Shown here in pieces: positions 54,690 to 62,904 of a DNA stretch of 64,000 bases (the first letter of the stretch is position 1; the number at the start of each line of letters is the position of its first letter). This DNA is from Pelagibius sp. Alg239-R121 (lineage in GTDB: Bacteria; Pseudomonadota; Alphaproteobacteria; Kiloniellales; Kiloniellaceae): positions 310,001 through 374,000 of the forward strand of contig NZ_CAMZOF010000002.1 in the NCBI RefSeq assembly GCF_947331435.1, in the 5' to 3' direction. Under the pieces are notes generated by a model. The model did no database searches and was not told where the DNA came from. It worked only from the letters and a program-made list of their open reading frames with translations. A program made the position numbers and the translations under genes.

Positions 54690-56060
54690 TCACCAAAGCA
54701 ACGGCTGGCTCAACCTGTCCCAGAAAAGCCAACGACGATCTTCACGGGGAGCTTTATAGCCCGCAAAGATCGGCAGATCTTGTTTTTGAGATGGGTCGAA
54801 TAGATGTAACATCCCAGAATGACTTGCGATCAGAACGCGCCCCGTATCAGGGCAAACATCGACACCGCCTGCACTTGATCCAAACTCTAGTTCCCACAAA
54901 GTTTTGCCGCCCGGAGTAATACAGGCCACAAAACCTACGCCAGCTAAGAGGAATGCTCCAGATTCTTCTCCCGTCATTGAGGCTGGAAGATAACCCGAGG
55001 CATAGACACGCAGATAGTCATTCAGGACTGTCTGAAGTTCCTGCTGTTTATCGCGCTGCCCGTTCAGGTCTTGGATCGCCGGCAGGCTACAGGCAAATGT
55101 TGCACCTCGGAAGAAGTGGCACGAATTCAGCGCGACCAATGTGCTATCGTCGCTAAAACAAGCGTCATGGGGATACTCACTCAGGCCTTCCAGTTCAGCA
55201 TAAACAGATGGGCTACCGTCACTTCCCAGACGAATGATATGGTGATTGTCCATCTGAGTGCTAAATGCCGCAAAACGCCCGTCCGGCGAGAGTGCCGCGT
55301 GTATCATGTCGAAAAAGGGTCGGAAAACTCTCTTATCTTCCGAAGTCGCTTTCATATCCTCTTCCAAGCCAAGCGCCAGAGAGGGGAAAAGAAGTTGAGA
55401 GGTCCAACCTAGCGCCGTTTTAGCTAGAAGGAGAACTCCCCTCCCGTGGTCGGACAAAAGGATCTTCGTGCCATCATCCGAGATAGCGAGATGCGTGTAG
55501 GTTGCGATGTCGCCGGGATCCGCGAATTTCGGCTTGAATTCTTTTGGCAGATCCGTCGGAATGAACGCTGAACTAGGCAGTGCTGGAATACGATCGAGCG
55601 GTGCACTCCCGTATGTTTTGCTTACAATGAGCGAGCCGTCGGTTTGGAGTGTTAAAAAATACTGTCGATTGCGTGACCAGACAAAGCCCGCAAGGGGATC
55701 GGCTTCTGTGATCTGGTTGCCGTTTATGTGCCAAGTTGTTCTCGTAGAAAACGCCGTGCCTTGAAGTGTAAGGAACTGGTCTGGACCCAAGATTGCACAG
55801 CACGACAAACCGCGAACACCCTTCTCCAACTCGGGTATGAACGGTGCGTGCGCCGGGTCGAAAAAACCCCGTGCCTCTCGAGCTCGGCCCTTTGCGTTCA
55901 GGCGAACAATTTCTTGAAGTACCGCTTCTGCCAAGTTGGGATCGCGCGCATCTCGAATAAAGGACGGCGCGTCCTTTTGGCCTTCATGAACTGCTTCTAG
56001 TTCTATCGAGTTGTGAGCTGCCACACTTCGGCCGAAATCATTCCAAGACGATAAATCCAT
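54690..56060 (-). CDS. Hypothetical propeller-like protein
   Basis: The 456-residue protein has no signal peptide or recognised family. After a helical N-terminus (residues 1-70), repeated short beta-strands with aspartate turns suggest a beta-propeller of WD40-like units: LAISDDGTKILLSDHGRGV, HAALSPDGRFAAFSTQMDN, HDACFSDDSTLVALNSCHF, VDVCPDTGRVLIASHSGMLHLFD. The regular SPDG/SDDG motifs are typical. Codon use is less GC-biased than the flanking housekeeping genes, so the gene may be horizontally acquired. No partner gene is evident. ATG at 56060. Confidence 0.7.
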   Translation of the reverse strand: MDLSSWNDFGRSVAAHNSIELEAVHEGQKDAPSFIRDARDPNLAEAVLQEIVRLNAKGRAREARGFFDPAHAPFIPELEKGVRGLSCCAILGPDQFLTLQGTAFSTRTTWHINGNQITEADPLAGFVWSRNRQYFLTLQTDGSLIVSKTYGSAPLDRIPALPSSAFIPTDLPKEFKPKFADPGDIATYTHLAISDDGTKILLSDHGRGVLLLAKTALGWTSQLLFPSLALGLEEDMKATSEDKRVFRPFFDMIHAALSPDGRFAAFSTQMDNHHIIRLGSDGSPSVYAELEGLSEYPHDACFSDDSTLVALNSCHFFRGATFACSLPAIQDLNGQRDKQQELQTVLNDYLRVYASGYLPASMTGEESGAFLLAGVGFVACITPGGKTLWELEFGSSAGGVDVCPDTGRVLIASHSGMLHLFDPSQKQDLPIFAGYKAPREDRRWLFWDRLSQPLLW

Positions 56061-56186
56061 AGGTTTGCTTTTCAGTTTCGATCTCCCAATCGGATTGTAT
56101 TACCTGCCAGTTTACAATCGCTGAAGTTACACTTTGCCATACCAAAATCGGCAAGCCACGCTGCAAGGCCCTGCTTTCCCAAAATA

Positions 56187-56220
56187 AAAAACGGCAGCCT
56201 CACCAGAGACTGCCGTTTTT
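56187..56220. terminator. Bidirectional terminator of the PEP-CTERM gene
   Basis: AAAAACGGCAG (56187-56197) and CTGCCGTTTTT (56210-56220) form an 11-bp stem with A- and T-runs at both ends, working on both strands. It lies 22 bp after the PEP-CTERM gene stop on the minus strand. Confidence 0.9.
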
Positions 56221-56241
56221 CTTTACCTGAAACTGAAGGCT

Positions 56242-57078
56242 TTAAGCGATGCTGCGCTTCCGGCGATGGCGGAAAGCCGCGAAGCCCAGCAGGCCGAAGC
56301 CCAGCATCGCGATGGACGACGGCTCCGGCACGTCGATCGCGGTGACCGTGATCCGGGCAAAGATGCCAAAATCATCCTGGGTGAAGTCGGCGGCATCCCG
56401 GCTGAAGGGAATGTCACCATTCGGGCCGATCAGTCCGGCGTTCAGAATCTCGTCACTCAGCCCCTCATGCAGACCGATGACGCCGTTTTCGGACGCCCCG
56501 GTATCCTCTGCCCCCTGATTGAGGAAGGCAACGGCGGAGTTATCGCTGTTGTCCTCGGTCCCGGCATCATAGATGTCGCTACGATCGAAGGTCAGTGAGA
56601 AAGGTGAAATGAAGTTGCCGTTGGAATCGAACAACTCCACGGATTCATCCAGGCCAATGAAAGCGTCCTGTGACGGGATCAGCATGCTGGCAAAGACGAA
56701 ATGGGTGTTGATGCTGCCGTCGACATGGATGTCGAAGGAAACGCTCGACTGCGGTCCGATGGGTCCGATGCCTGTTAGCGCAACACCCTGTGAATTCGGG
56801 AAATTCGCGACACGGTCATCCCGTAGAGGTGCGAAGTTGCCGTCTTCGGCCAGGCGTTCGAAAACGGGGCTGGCGGCCTCGCCGACATTGAAAATGTCGA
56901 AGCCGCTGTTGTCGTGGAAGGCGCCATAGACCGGCGTGAAAAAGAACCCACCATTCTGCGCCAGGTTTTCGAAAGTGACGCGCAGCTTTGTGGCTTCCGC
57001 ATCTCCCGCACCTGCCGACGCGAACGCCGCAATCGACAATGCGACCGCAGCCGTGGCGGCTTTGATGCCTCTAAACAT
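56242..57078 (-). CDS. PEP-CTERM sorting-domain protein with spondin-like domain
   Basis: From the ATG at 57078 (GGGGGCGAA upstream) the protein has 278 residues; 13 further codons upstream are open but unneeded. It has a signal peptide (GIKAATAAVALSIAAFASAGAGDAEA), then a spondin-type domain (LRVTFENLAQNGGFFFTPVYGAFHDNSGFDIFNVGEAAS ...) and the C-terminal sorting signal VPEPSSIAMLGFGLLGFAAFRHRRKRS: the PEP motif, a hydrophobic helix and a basic tail. Exosortase (XrtA type) cleaves such proteins at PEP in the inner membrane and exports them, usually with an EPS machine. No exosortase gene is in this window. Confidence 0.88.
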   Translation of the reverse strand: MFRGIKAATAAVALSIAAFASAGAGDAEATKLRVTFENLAQNGGFFFTPVYGAFHDNSGFDIFNVGEAASPVFERLAEDGNFAPLRDDRVANFPNSQGVALTGIGPIGPQSSVSFDIHVDGSINTHFVFASMLIPSQDAFIGLDESVELFDSNGNFISPFSLTFDRSDIYDAGTEDNSDNSAVAFLNQGAEDTGASENGVIGLHEGLSDEILNAGLIGPNGDIPFSRDAADFTQDDFGIFARITVTAIDVPEPSSIAMLGFGLLGFAAFRHRRKRSIA

Positions 57079-57298
57079 GATAATTTCGCCCCCTAGTAAA
57101 AACTCATTGGATAGCACTCGAGGCGCAGTTTGACTCTTTTCAAGCTCGGGGGTGTGTCACGTTAGATAAACTTTAATTGAAATGCAGTTGATGAGACGCC
57201 CGCAGGTTGAAGCGCATCGGCATACAGCTAGCTCATATCGCCGGAACGCCTTTCTTTTGCATCAGATGGAGCTCAAAGATAGTCCGGTCGAAATACAA

Positions 57299-57754
57299 TT
57301 AAACCAAGCGTTGGTTGCTGAGAAAACTTTGGGTCAGCATACTCACAAAGGGATCGCAATCCTTCGTCGTGCCAGCGTTAACCCCTTGCCGATCAAGTCG
57401 AACTAGGGACTCGATGCCCTGATTCACTTCTCGGTTTATGGGTGTATACGCCATAGCCCATTGGTCAAAATTTCGCGCTGCAACGTCTCGCTCCACCAAA
57501 AGCAAGAGACTGTGATGTCGATTGTCGTGTTCAATCCTCGCGTAACAGTCTTGCACCTCGCTCTTCGCGCCCTCCAAAACCTGAAAGAAAACGCCTCCGC
57601 CGTAGAGCAAAAGTCCGGTGATATCGCTGCGCTTATTGTTGATGCGAGAAGTTTCGAGAATCTTGAGAAGTTCACCATCCGACGGTTCATTGCATGCCGT
57701 ACTGTAGTACATCAATTGATAAACCATAAGATGCTGTAAATTCTCATATTTCAA
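57299..57754 (-). CDS. BLUF-domain blue-light sensor
   Basis: The 151-residue protein is almost only a BLUF domain: YQLMYYSTACNEPS with the flavin-contacting Tyr, NNKRSDITGLLLYGGGVFFQVLEG with the conserved Asn and Gln, and RNFDQWAMAY near residue 100 with Trp and Met. BLUF domains bind FAD and switch on blue light. The C-terminal 50 residues are a short tail without an output domain, so it must act on a partner protein. The start is uncertain: TTG at 57754, or ATG at 57727 or 57712. Codon usage is less GC-rich than neighbours. Confidence 0.88.
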   Translation of the reverse strand: MKYENLQHLMVYQLMYYSTACNEPSDGELLKILETSRINNKRSDITGLLLYGGGVFFQVLEGAKSEVQDCYARIEHDNRHHSLLLLVERDVAARNFDQWAMAYTPINREVNQGIESLVRLDRQGVNAGTTKDCDPFVSMLTQSFLSNQRLV

Positions 57755-57940
57755 TCATAGGATCGTAAACAATTTTAACACAAACTAGGAAAAAGTGCTC
57801 TCTTTACATTATTCCTATCAGTCGTGAGGAACGAGCCTCTTCCGAGGTCCCGGCTGATCCCAGAGAAGCAACGAACGAATCAACAAGTCAGTGCATCACC
57901 TCTTGGCGCCGGGGTGCGCCGATGCTATAGCCAGCAGACC

Positions 57941-59743
57941 ATGACAGAGCTCAAAAACATACGTAACTTCGCGATCATCGCCCACATCGATCACGGCAAG
58001 TCGACGCTGGCCGACCGCATGATTCAACACTGCGGCGCCCTGGCGGACCGGGAGATGAAGGAACAGGTCCTCGACTCCATGGATCTGGAGCGCGAGCGCG
58101 GGATTACCATTAAGGCTCAGACCGTACGCCTGACCTACAAGGCGCAGGATGGCGAGACCTATGCGCTGAACCTGATCGACACGCCGGGACACGTCGATTT
58201 CTCATACGAAGTCAGCCGATCACTGGCGGCCTGCGAGGGCTCGCTCCTACTGGTCGACGCCAGCCAGGGGGTCGAGGCACAGACCCTGGCCAACGTCTAT
58301 CTGGCGATCGACAACGACCACGAAGTGCTGCCGGTTCTCAACAAAGTCGACCTGCCGGCGGCCGAGCCCGAGCGGATCAAGGAACAGATCGAAGAAGTCA
58401 TCGGCATCGACGCCTCCGAGGCCCTGGAGATCTCGGCCAAGACCGGCAAGGGCGTACCGGAGGTCCTGGAAGCTCTAGTCAAGCATGTCCCGCCGCCCGA
58501 GGGCGACAGCTCGGCCCCGCTGAAGGCGCTGCTGGTCGACAGCTGGTACGACGCCTACCTCGGCGTGATTACCCTGGTCCGGGTGGTCGACGGCATCCTG
58601 AAACCAGGCCTGAAGGTCCGCATGATGGGCAGTGGCGCGACCCATACGATCGACAAGGTTGGCGCGTTCACCCCGAAAATGCAGAACCTGCCGCACTTGG
58701 GGCCAGGCGAGATCGGATTCATAACCGCCGGCATCAAGTCGGTTGCGGATACCAACGTCGGCGACACTCTGACAGAGGAACGGCGCCTCGCCAGCGAACC
58801 CCTGCCCGGCTTCAAGCCCAGCGTGCCGGTCGTGTTCTGCGGGCTCTTCCCGATCGACGCCGCCGACTACGAGGATCTGCGCGACAGCCTGGCTAAACTG
58901 GCACTGAATGATTCGAGCTTTCTCTATGAGCCGGAATCTTCGGCGGCCCTGGGCTTCGGGTTCCGTTGTGGCTGCCTGGGCCTGCTGCACCTGGAGATCG
59001 TTCAGGAGCGGCTGGAGCGTGAATTCAATCTCGATCTCATCACAACCGCCCCCAGCGTGGTTTATAAGATCAAAATGAACTCTGGACAGGTTATCGACCT
59101 GCATAATCCTGCCGACTTCCCCGACGTGGTTAAGATCGCTTCGATCGAAGAACCCTGGATCAAGGCGACGATCCTGGTTCCCGACGAATTTCTCGGCGCG
59201 ATCCTTAAGCTCTGCGAAGACCGGCGTGGCGAACAGGTCGACCTGACCTATGCAGGTACCCGGGCGATGGTCGTCTACCGTCTGCCTCTTAATGAAGTCG
59301 TCTTCGACTTTTACGATCGCCTGAAATCGGTGTCGCGGGGCTATGCCAGCTTCGACTATCACCTGGACGGATACCGCGAAAACGATCTGGTCAAGGTGGC
59401 CATCCTGGTGAACGCCGAGCCAGTGGATTCACTGGCGATCATTGTCCACCGCAGTCAGGCTGAACCCAGGGGCCGCATGCTCTGCGAACGCCTCAAGGAT
59501 CTGATTCCGAGGCAGCTTTTCAAGATCGCTATCCAGGCGGCAATCGGCGGTAAGGTCGTGGCCCGCGAAACTATCTCTGCCCTGCGCAAGGATGTGACGG
59601 CCAAATGCTACGGCGGTGACGTTTCGCGTAAACGCAAACTGTTGGACAAGCAGAAGGCGGGTAAAAAGCGTATGCGCCAGGTCGGCAATGTGGAAATCCC
59701 GCAGACGGCATTCCTTGCGGCCCTGAAGATGGGTGACGGATAA
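57941..59743 (+). CDS. lepA: Elongation factor 4 (ribosome back-translocase)
   Basis: The ATG at 57941 gives 600 residues, the normal LepA length; the longer frame to 57824 is unsupported. It has the translational GTPase motifs [16 protein letters not shown] and NKVDLP, and the LepA-specific C-terminal domain ([29 protein letters not shown] ending [17 protein letters not shown]). It is highly conserved and complete. Confidence 0.98.
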   Translation: MTELKNIRNFAIIAHIDHGKSTLADRMIQHCGALADREMKEQVLDSMDLERERGITIKAQTVRLTYKAQDGETYALNLIDTPGHVDFSYEVSRSLAACEGSLLLVDASQGVEAQTLANVYLAIDNDHEVLPVLNKVDLPAAEPERIKEQIEEVIGIDASEALEISAKTGKGVPEVLEALVKHVPPPEGDSSAPLKALLVDSWYDAYLGVITLVRVVDGILKPGLKVRMMGSGATHTIDKVGAFTPKMQNLPHLGPGEIGFITAGIKSVADTNVGDTLTEERRLASEPLPGFKPSVPVVFCGLFPIDAADYEDLRDSLAKLALNDSSFLYEPESSAALGFGFRCGCLGLLHLEIVQERLEREFNLDLITTAPSVVYKIKMNSGQVIDLHNPADFPDVVKIASIEEPWIKATILVPDEFLGAILKLCEDRRGEQVDLTYAGTRAMVVYRLPLNEVVFDFYDRLKSVSRGYASFDYHLDGYRENDLVKVAILVNAEPVDSLAIIVHRSQAEPRGRMLCERLKDLIPRQLFKIAIQAAIGGKVVARETISALRKDVTAKCYGGDVSRKRKLLDKQKAGKKRMRQVGNVEIPQTAFLAALKMGDG

Positions 59744-59850
59744 ACAGGTTTTCGCGGCCCCACTTTTTTAGGTGCTCATTTACTTAAGTGTTATGACGTC
59801 AGCCATAGGATAGGATCGCGCCTGCCACGATCTGCCGAAACTGGAGAGTC

Positions 59851-60528
59851 ATGCTCAAAGTCAAAGGGCTTACGCGTCCGGATCTGCTGGAAGCCAGCCT
59901 GGAGCTTGCAGCCGGGGAATGTGTCGCAATCCGGGGCGCATCCGGGTCGGGCAAAAGCCTCTTGCTCCGCGCGATCGCAGACCTTGACCCAAATGAAGGC
60001 GATGTCTCCCTCGATGGTGTCTCTCGGGAAGCCATGGCTGCGCCCGACTGGCGGCGGCAGGTCTGTTATCTGCCGGCGGAGGCAGGTTGGTGGGCAGAGG
60101 ACCTGGGGCCTCACTTCGCCGATTGGAATCGCGCAGTACCCTTTTTTGAACGCCTGGGTTTGGCCGAGGCAAAAAAAGACTGGCCCATCGCCCGCTTGTC
60201 CACCGGTGAACGGCAGCGTCTGGCCCTCAGTAGGGCTCTGGCGATCGATCCAAAGGTTCTTTTGCTCGACGAACCAACGTCGGGCCTTGACCAAGACTCC
60301 ATCGCGGCCGTCGAGGAATTGATTTCGGAGATCCGTGAAGCAGGGGTCGGCGTGATCTGGGTCACCCACGATCCCACGCAGGCCGAGCGCGTGGCCAACC
60401 GCTGGCTCTATCTGGAAAATGGCCGGCTCAGAAATGCGCTGCCCTTTAAAGGGGCCAATGGATCTGACGCGTCGGAAGAGCGCTTGATCGAGGGTGACGC
60501 CGAGGCCCACGGCAGGATCCTGCAGTGA
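59851..60528 (+). CDS. fetA: ABC transporter ATP-binding protein, FetA-like
   Basis: The 225-residue protein has Walker A GASGSGKS (near residue 31), the ABC signature LSTGERQRLALSRALA, Walker B VLLLDEPTSGLD and the switch His in VTHDPTQ. With the next gene it matches the FetAB (YbbL/YbbM) pair, implicated in iron export and oxidative stress tolerance in E. coli. ATG with GGAGAG upstream. It overlaps fetB by 4 nt. Confidence 0.88.
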   Translation: MLKVKGLTRPDLLEASLELAAGECVAIRGASGSGKSLLLRAIADLDPNEGDVSLDGVSREAMAAPDWRRQVCYLPAEAGWWAEDLGPHFADWNRAVPFFERLGLAEAKKDWPIARLSTGERQRLALSRALAIDPKVLLLDEPTSGLDQDSIAAVEELISEIREAGVGVIWVTHDPTQAERVANRWLYLENGRLRNALPFKGANGSDASEERLIEGDAEAHGRILQ

Positions 60529-61331
60529 ACGCGATTCTACTGTCCAATTGGGATCTCGCTTTGGCGGCTCTGCTGATCCTGATTAATGGCGCGCTGTCGG
60601 TTCTTCTCTCGTTAAGGCTAGAGCGGCAGCTTCTGATCGCAACAGTAAGGATGGTGGTCCAGCTCATCCTGGTTGGTCTGGTGTTGACCACCCTCTTTTC
60701 GCTGGTCTCGCCCCTCTGGACCAGTCTGGTCGCTCTGGCCATGATCGCCTTTGCCGGCCGCGAGGTCACGGCCCGCCAGGAACGCCGGCTGAGTGGCGGC
60801 TGGAGCTATGGGCTCGGCACGGGCTGTATGCTGTTCGCGGCAGGCCTGGTGACGATCTTCGCGCTCGCCACCCAGGTAAGTCCCGACCCCTGGTACCATC
60901 CGCGTTATGCGATTCCACTGCTGGGCATGGTCCTTGGGAACACCATGACCGGTGTCAGTCTGGGCCTGCACACTCTGACCTCCACGCTGACTCGTGAACG
61001 CGCCGCAGTGGAAGCCCGTCTGATGCTGGGTGCCAATCGCCAGGAAGCCTTGTTGCCGGTCACACGGATTGCCATGAAAGCCGCCATGATGCCGATCATC
61101 AACTCGATGGCGGCAACCGGCCTGGTGGCTCTACCGGGAATGATGACCGGGCAAATTCTGGCGGGGGCGGACCCTGCGGAAGCTGTGAAATATCAGTTGC
61201 TGGTGATGTTCCTGATCGCCGGCGGAACGTCCATCGGCGCCACAGGAGTGGTTTGGGCGGGTGGGCGGCGCCTGACCGATGCCCGACACAGATTGCGGCT
61301 GGATCGCCTGCAGCAATTCAGGAGCGACTAA
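60525..61331 (+). CDS. fetB: FetB-like (UPF0014) inner membrane permease
   Basis: The 268-residue protein is a UPF0014 permease: about seven hydrophobic segments, ATVRMVVQLILVGLVLTTLF, and the conserved core PLLGMVLGNTMTGVSLGL and GLVALPGMMTGQILAGADP. The start GTG overlaps the fetA stop as GTGA, so the two are translationally coupled. Iron export by FetAB is known in E. coli; other metals or substrates are possible. Confidence 0.9.
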   Translation: MNAILLSNWDLALAALLILINGALSVLLSLRLERQLLIATVRMVVQLILVGLVLTTLFSLVSPLWTSLVALAMIAFAGREVTARQERRLSGGWSYGLGTGCMLFAAGLVTIFALATQVSPDPWYHPRYAIPLLGMVLGNTMTGVSLGLHTLTSTLTRERAAVEARLMLGANRQEALLPVTRIAMKAAMMPIINSMAATGLVALPGMMTGQILAGADPAEAVKYQLLVMFLIAGGTSIGATGVVWAGGRRLTDARHRLRLDRLQQFRSD

Positions 61332-61336
61332 GCTCC

Positions 61337-61360
61337 GGTATAAATCACTCGATTTATACC
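61337..61360. terminator. Hairpin between convergent fetB and small membrane gene
   Basis: GGTATAAATC and GATTTATACC form a perfect 10-bp stem with loop ACTC. No T-run on the plus strand; it may still pause or terminate both transcripts. Confidence 0.55.
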
Positions 61361-61367
61361 TCGCCGA

Positions 61368-61682
61368 TTACCTGAAACGACGCTTATGCCCGCGCCAATC
61401 ACGGCTGAGCAACAGAAGCAAAACACCGGGAACTGCGAAGAACAGCACCGTCGGCCATTGCAGTGCCGGCGCCACCACGGAGTCCCAGACTTCTGGGGCG
61501 ATTCGGCGCTCGATGCCCGCCTGCAACATATTCAGGCTGGCGGAATGAAGCTTGAACCAGACTTCGCCCAGCGGTGCGAGACGAAAGGATTCACCCGCAG
61601 CAATGGCAACCAGATCCCTGCCCAACGCGATAAAACCAATCGCCACCAGGAACCAGCCTAAGAAACGGCAGAAAACTCTCAC
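61368..61682 (-). CDS. Small membrane protein of unknown function
   Basis: The GTG at 61682 has GGGGAGC just upstream and gives 104 residues; a TTG at 61694 has none. Two or three hydrophobic helices (RFLGWFLVAIGFIALGRDLVAI; WPTVLFFAVPGVLLLLLSRDW) flank a soluble loop (LGEVWFKLHSASLNMLQAGIERRIAPEVWDSVVAP). It resembles small conserved alphaproteobacterial membrane proteins. No function is known. Confidence 0.75.
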   Translation of the reverse strand: MRVFCRFLGWFLVAIGFIALGRDLVAIAAGESFRLAPLGEVWFKLHSASLNMLQAGIERRIAPEVWDSVVAPALQWPTVLFFAVPGVLLLLLSRDWRGHKRRFR

Positions 61683-62040
61683 ATTGCTCCCCAAATTTTT
61701 GTGCGAAGGCGCGTGCGGCGCGGCACCGACTAGAGTTTGATCACCAAATTAGGACTGAATAGAAACGTAAATCAGCCACGACTTCAAAAGACTGAACGAC
61801 GATCTACTGCCTTGTTCCTTTGAATCAAGATTGATCGTTTTCCAGGAATCGCGACCATATCAGCTAAACTGCGGTCGTGCCAAATCGGGCTGCGATCGAA
61901 CGGTGTTCCCTCATGAAAAAGACATCCTGCCGGTTTGGATGCTTTCCGGCATTGCATCTTCCGAACTGCTCGGCTAATTTCCCGCCGCGCAGAGATGCGC
62001 AGGCGCATTCCTGATTAAGATGACGGGAACAGCGTATGAC
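61683..62040. other. Intergenic region with a degenerate palindrome
   Basis: About 360 bases between the small membrane gene and the tRNA. A decayed repeat-family member starts at 61731 (AGAGTTTGATCACC ... AAACGTAAATCAGCC). A 33-codon ORF at 61913 has no recognisable product. The tRNA promoter presumably lies near 62000. Confidence 0.5.
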
Positions 62041-62131
62041 GGAGGGGTGGCCGAGTGGCTGAAGGCGCACGCCTGGAAAGTGTGTATACGTTAATAGCGT
62101 ATCGAGGGTTCGAATCCCTCTCCCTCCGCCA
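62041..62131 (+). tRNA. tRNA-Ser(GGA)
   Basis: A class II tRNA: acceptor stem GGAGGGG / TCCCTCC with encoded CCA (62129-62131), D-arm with GAGTGGCTGAAGG, anticodon GGA at 62075-62077 in loop CTGGAAA, long variable arm (TATACG ... CGTATC) and T-arm GAGGGTTCGAATCCCTC. It reads UCC/UCU serine codons. Integrase and transposase remnants follow it, the usual site for genomic islands. Confidence 0.96.
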
Positions 62132-62274
62132 ATCTCCCCTACAGCCAATTCCACCTAAATCCACAAGAACTTCATGATTTAAGAGCTTATTGCCTCTTGA
62201 TACTCCACTGGCATCCACTGATTTTCATGTAATTCCGCTTACATTTTGTGGGTACGTTTGTGGGGCTGAATTCA

Positions 62275-62331
62275 ATGGCGCGCGAAATCAATCGTCTGAC
62301 CGACCGCAAAATATTCTGTCGCAAACGTTGA
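62275..62331 (+). pseudogene. Tyrosine integrase N-terminal remnant
   Basis: The first 12 codons read MAREINRLTDRKI, the typical beginning (DUF4102) of P4-type phage integrases, after which the frame ends in TGA within 19 codons and no further integrase sequence is found. It is the stub of an integrase located next to a tRNA gene, its usual integration site. Confidence 0.6.
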
Positions 62332-62390
62332 CCCATTGACGGTACGAGATGGCAAGTGTCAGCCTTAAGGCGAAGGTTTCATCACAATAA

Positions 62391-62807
62391 GCCCTGATCA
62401 CGATCTCGTTCAAACATCTCCATTTCTCAAGAGATGTTATCCTATTTGCCGTGTATTTCTATGTTCGCTACACGGTGCCCTTCCGCGATCTCGAAGAGAT
62501 CATGGCCGAGCGAGGTGTCGTTGTAGATCATGCGACATTAAACCGGTGGCTCGTGAAATTCGCGCCCACAATTGCCGCAGCGCAATTCTTCGCAAAAGCG
62601 CTGTCCAGCAACGGCATTCCCTTGCGGATTATGATCGAGCAAGACCATCGGTTTATCAAACGGCGAACACACCCGATGCTCGGGATCAAATCGTTCAATT
62701 CCGCTACGGCAACGCTTGAAGGCATCAAAGTTGCTCAGATGATCCGAAAGAGACAACTCGAGTTAGAAGGTAGCGAATTCGTGCAATTTGCAGCACTCGC
62801 TGGTTAA
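62391..62807 (+). pseudogene. Decayed IS6-family transposase
   Basis: The open frame begins without a clear start and reads FKHLHFSRDVILFAVYFYVRYT, VPFRDLEEIMAERGVVVDHATLNRWLVKFAPTI, the IS6 N-terminus. It then skips the region with the first two catalytic Asp residues (AAAQFFAKALSSNGIPLRI) and resumes MIEQDHRFIKRRTHPMLGIKSF, keeping only the catalytic Glu. About 100 residues are lost from a normal 230-240-residue transposase. No terminal inverted repeats were identified, so this is a non-functional relic. Confidence 0.85.
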
Positions 62808-62904
62808 TTGTGTCCGTTCTCTTCCCCCTCCCTTCGTTTTTTGTAAGATTGGTAGGTTCGACCGCAACTCACTCTCCGGACGCGTAAGGCAAAGGGAGCA
62901 ATTT

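Larger units (their letters stand above)
62132..62904. other. Relic zone of a former mobile island
   Basis: About 770 bases between the tRNA and the gamma-glutamyltransferase gene. It holds an integrase stub, a decayed IS6-family transposase and otherwise no gene. The motif TTTGTGGGTACGTTTGTGGGG-like at about 62245-62266 is of the type seen between tRNA genes and phage-like integrase genes. Confidence 0.6.

Noticed and set aside
62131-62904. Repeat of the tRNA-Ser 3' end as an island attachment site
   Set aside because: No direct repeat of the tRNA end was seen in this stretch; the partner site may lie outside the window or be lost.
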